Shown here one piece after another: positions 63,375 through 64,000 of a stretch of DNA of 64,000 nucleotides (its first letter is position 1; each line of letters starts with the position of its first letter). The translations under genes and the position numbers were made by a program. Source of the DNA: Clostridium saccharoperbutylacetonicum N1-4(HMT) (GTDB lineage: Bacteria; Bacillota; Clostridia; Clostridiales; Clostridiaceae); NCBI RefSeq assembly GCF_000340885.1, contig NC_020291.1, forward strand, positions 5,021,001-5,085,000, given 5' to 3'. Below the pieces are notes generated by a model. The model worked only from the letters and a program-made list of their open reading frames with translations. It ran no database searches and was not told the origin of the DNA.

Positions 63375-64000
63375 TTATTTATCAGTTGATTTTTGTAAAA
63401 ATAAGTCAACATTGTCAATCGTAACTTCTGTATGAGCTGTTCTTATATATTTCCCTTTTTCCAACCCTTGCACTGAACTCATATCTCCATGTGTAGCTAA
63501 CTTGTAAGCTAAATTAAAAATCGCATCTGCTTGTTTCCATGAATCATTTATAACAGTTCCAATCATCGTTCCTTTTTTTACAGCCTCTAAAGCCTTTGGA
63601 ATTCCATCGATACCTATTACTAGTGGTTTATTCTTAATTCTGTTTTGACCTTCTAATGCCTGTATTGCACCAAGGGCCATATCATCATTATTACTAAACA
63701 CCACTTCAATTTTATCACCATAAGTATTAATCCATTTTGACATTTTTGCAGTTGCTTGTGCCGATTGCCAATAAGCCGTATCATCAGCTACCTTTTCTAA
63801 CTCAATTCCATTCTTCTCCATAGCTTTTATGCAATATTCTGATCTTATTAGTGCATCTTGGTGTCCAGGTTCTCCTTCTAACATAGCATATTGTATTTTT
63901 CCATCACCATTTCTATCTACCATTTGCTTATTTTTTCTATATGCATTAATTATTATATCAGCTTGCATTTCTCCTGCCTTTTCTGCTTCAGCTCCTACAT
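63375..64000 (-). CDS. mglB: galactose/glucose-binding ABC transporter protein, 3' part
   Basis: The last ~208 codons of a sugar-binding protein; the gene runs off the right edge (the frame stays open to 64000). The calcium-loop DRNGDGKIQY, MLEGEPGHQDA, FSNNDDMALGA and IGIDGIPKALEA are typical of MglB. It should bind galactose or glucose at the membrane surface, which agrees with the gal operon nearby, although the operons are separate. Start and lipobox are outside the window. Confidence 0.85.
   Translation of the reverse strand, partial: VGAEAEKAGEMQADIIINAYRKNKQMVDRNGDGKIQYAMLEGEPGHQDALIRSEYCIKAMEKNGIELEKVADDTAYWQSAQATAKMSKWINTYGDKIEVVFSNNDDMALGAIQALEGQNRIKNKPLVIGIDGIPKALEAVKKGTMIGTVINDSWKQADAIFNLAYKLATHGDMSSVQGLEKGKYIRTAHTEVTIDNVDLFLQKSTDK

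Noticed and set aside
1..64000. CRISPR arrays, prophage, insertion sequences, tRNA or rRNA genes
   Set aside because: No regularly spaced identical repeats, no transposase or phage structural genes, and no tRNA or rRNA-like stretches were recognised.

Overview
The window is very AT-rich, has dense strong Shine-Dalgarno sites, and carries spore genes (spore photoproduct lyase, CotF-like coat proteins), several chemoreceptors, a Dlt operon and a Firmicutes-type Leloir operon. This points to a spore-forming Clostridium sensu stricto chromosome, most like the C. beijerinckii/C. butyricum group. The species is an inference from style and gene content. I saw no rRNA, tRNA, insertion sequence, prophage or CRISPR array.

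Layout. 1-5.6 kb: 5' end of a type II topoisomerase B subunit (ParE-like), a membrane GT2 glycosyltransferase, a rhomboid protease, oligoendopeptidase F and a small acidic protein. 5.8-10.1 kb: a teichoic-acid D-alanylation operon in the order dltD-dltX-dltA-dltB-dltC, including an easily missed 42-codon dltX. 10.1-11.8 kb: a divergent two-gene zinc-type ABC importer behind a Fur/Zur-like palindrome. 11.8-16.3 kb: a four-gene phosphonate cassette (CMP-AEP cytidylyltransferase, PEP mutase, phosphonopyruvate decarboxylase, AEP transaminase) that should make 2-aminoethylphosphonate and activate it with CTP. 16.5-21.8 kb: tandem paralogous lipoproteins and a GntR(YtrA)-controlled ABC exporter. 22-26 kb: a cystine/dicarboxylate-type symporter and a pair of aspartoacylase-fold proteins, one with lost zinc ligands. 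26-37 kb: a chemoreceptor, a GABA aminotransferase, two paralogous PucR regulators, a polar amino-acid ABC importer and an iron-type alcohol dehydrogenase, together readable as an amino-acid/GABA-to-4-hydroxybutyrate module. 37-41.5 kb: cysteine synthase with a CymR-like site, nitroreductase, hemerythrin, spore photoproduct lyase. 42-48.3 kb: a polyamine cluster holding both the AdoMet route (speD, speE) and the carboxy(nor)spermidine route (dehydrogenase and NspC) plus an arginine/lysine decarboxylase. 48.5-53.9 kb: HD protein, coat proteins, chemoreceptor, and an Asn/Met-rich low-complexity protein. 54-59.1 kb: galK-galE-galT-galR with a LacI-type operator inside the promoter. 59.3-64 kb: soluble MCP-like protein, a radical-SAM/DUF4130 DNA-metabolism pair behind paired SOS-like boxes, a beta-carbonic anhydrase, and the 3' part of a galactose-binding protein gene.

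Non-coding structure is rich. A mosaic dispersed repeat occurs in three intergenic copies, each with a DnaA-box-like word, and related hairpin modules occur at a fourth place. Many operons end in clear hairpins with T-tracts. Small tandem repeats built from words like AGTTATGAGTT and AACTGTAAACTG sit in several gaps.

The most interesting themes are the compact phosphonate cassette with no recognisable transferase, next to cell-envelope genes; the hidden dltX; the degenerate/intact aspartoacylase pair; the two polyamine routes in one cluster; the Asn/Met-rich protein; and the mosaic repeat with DnaA-like words.
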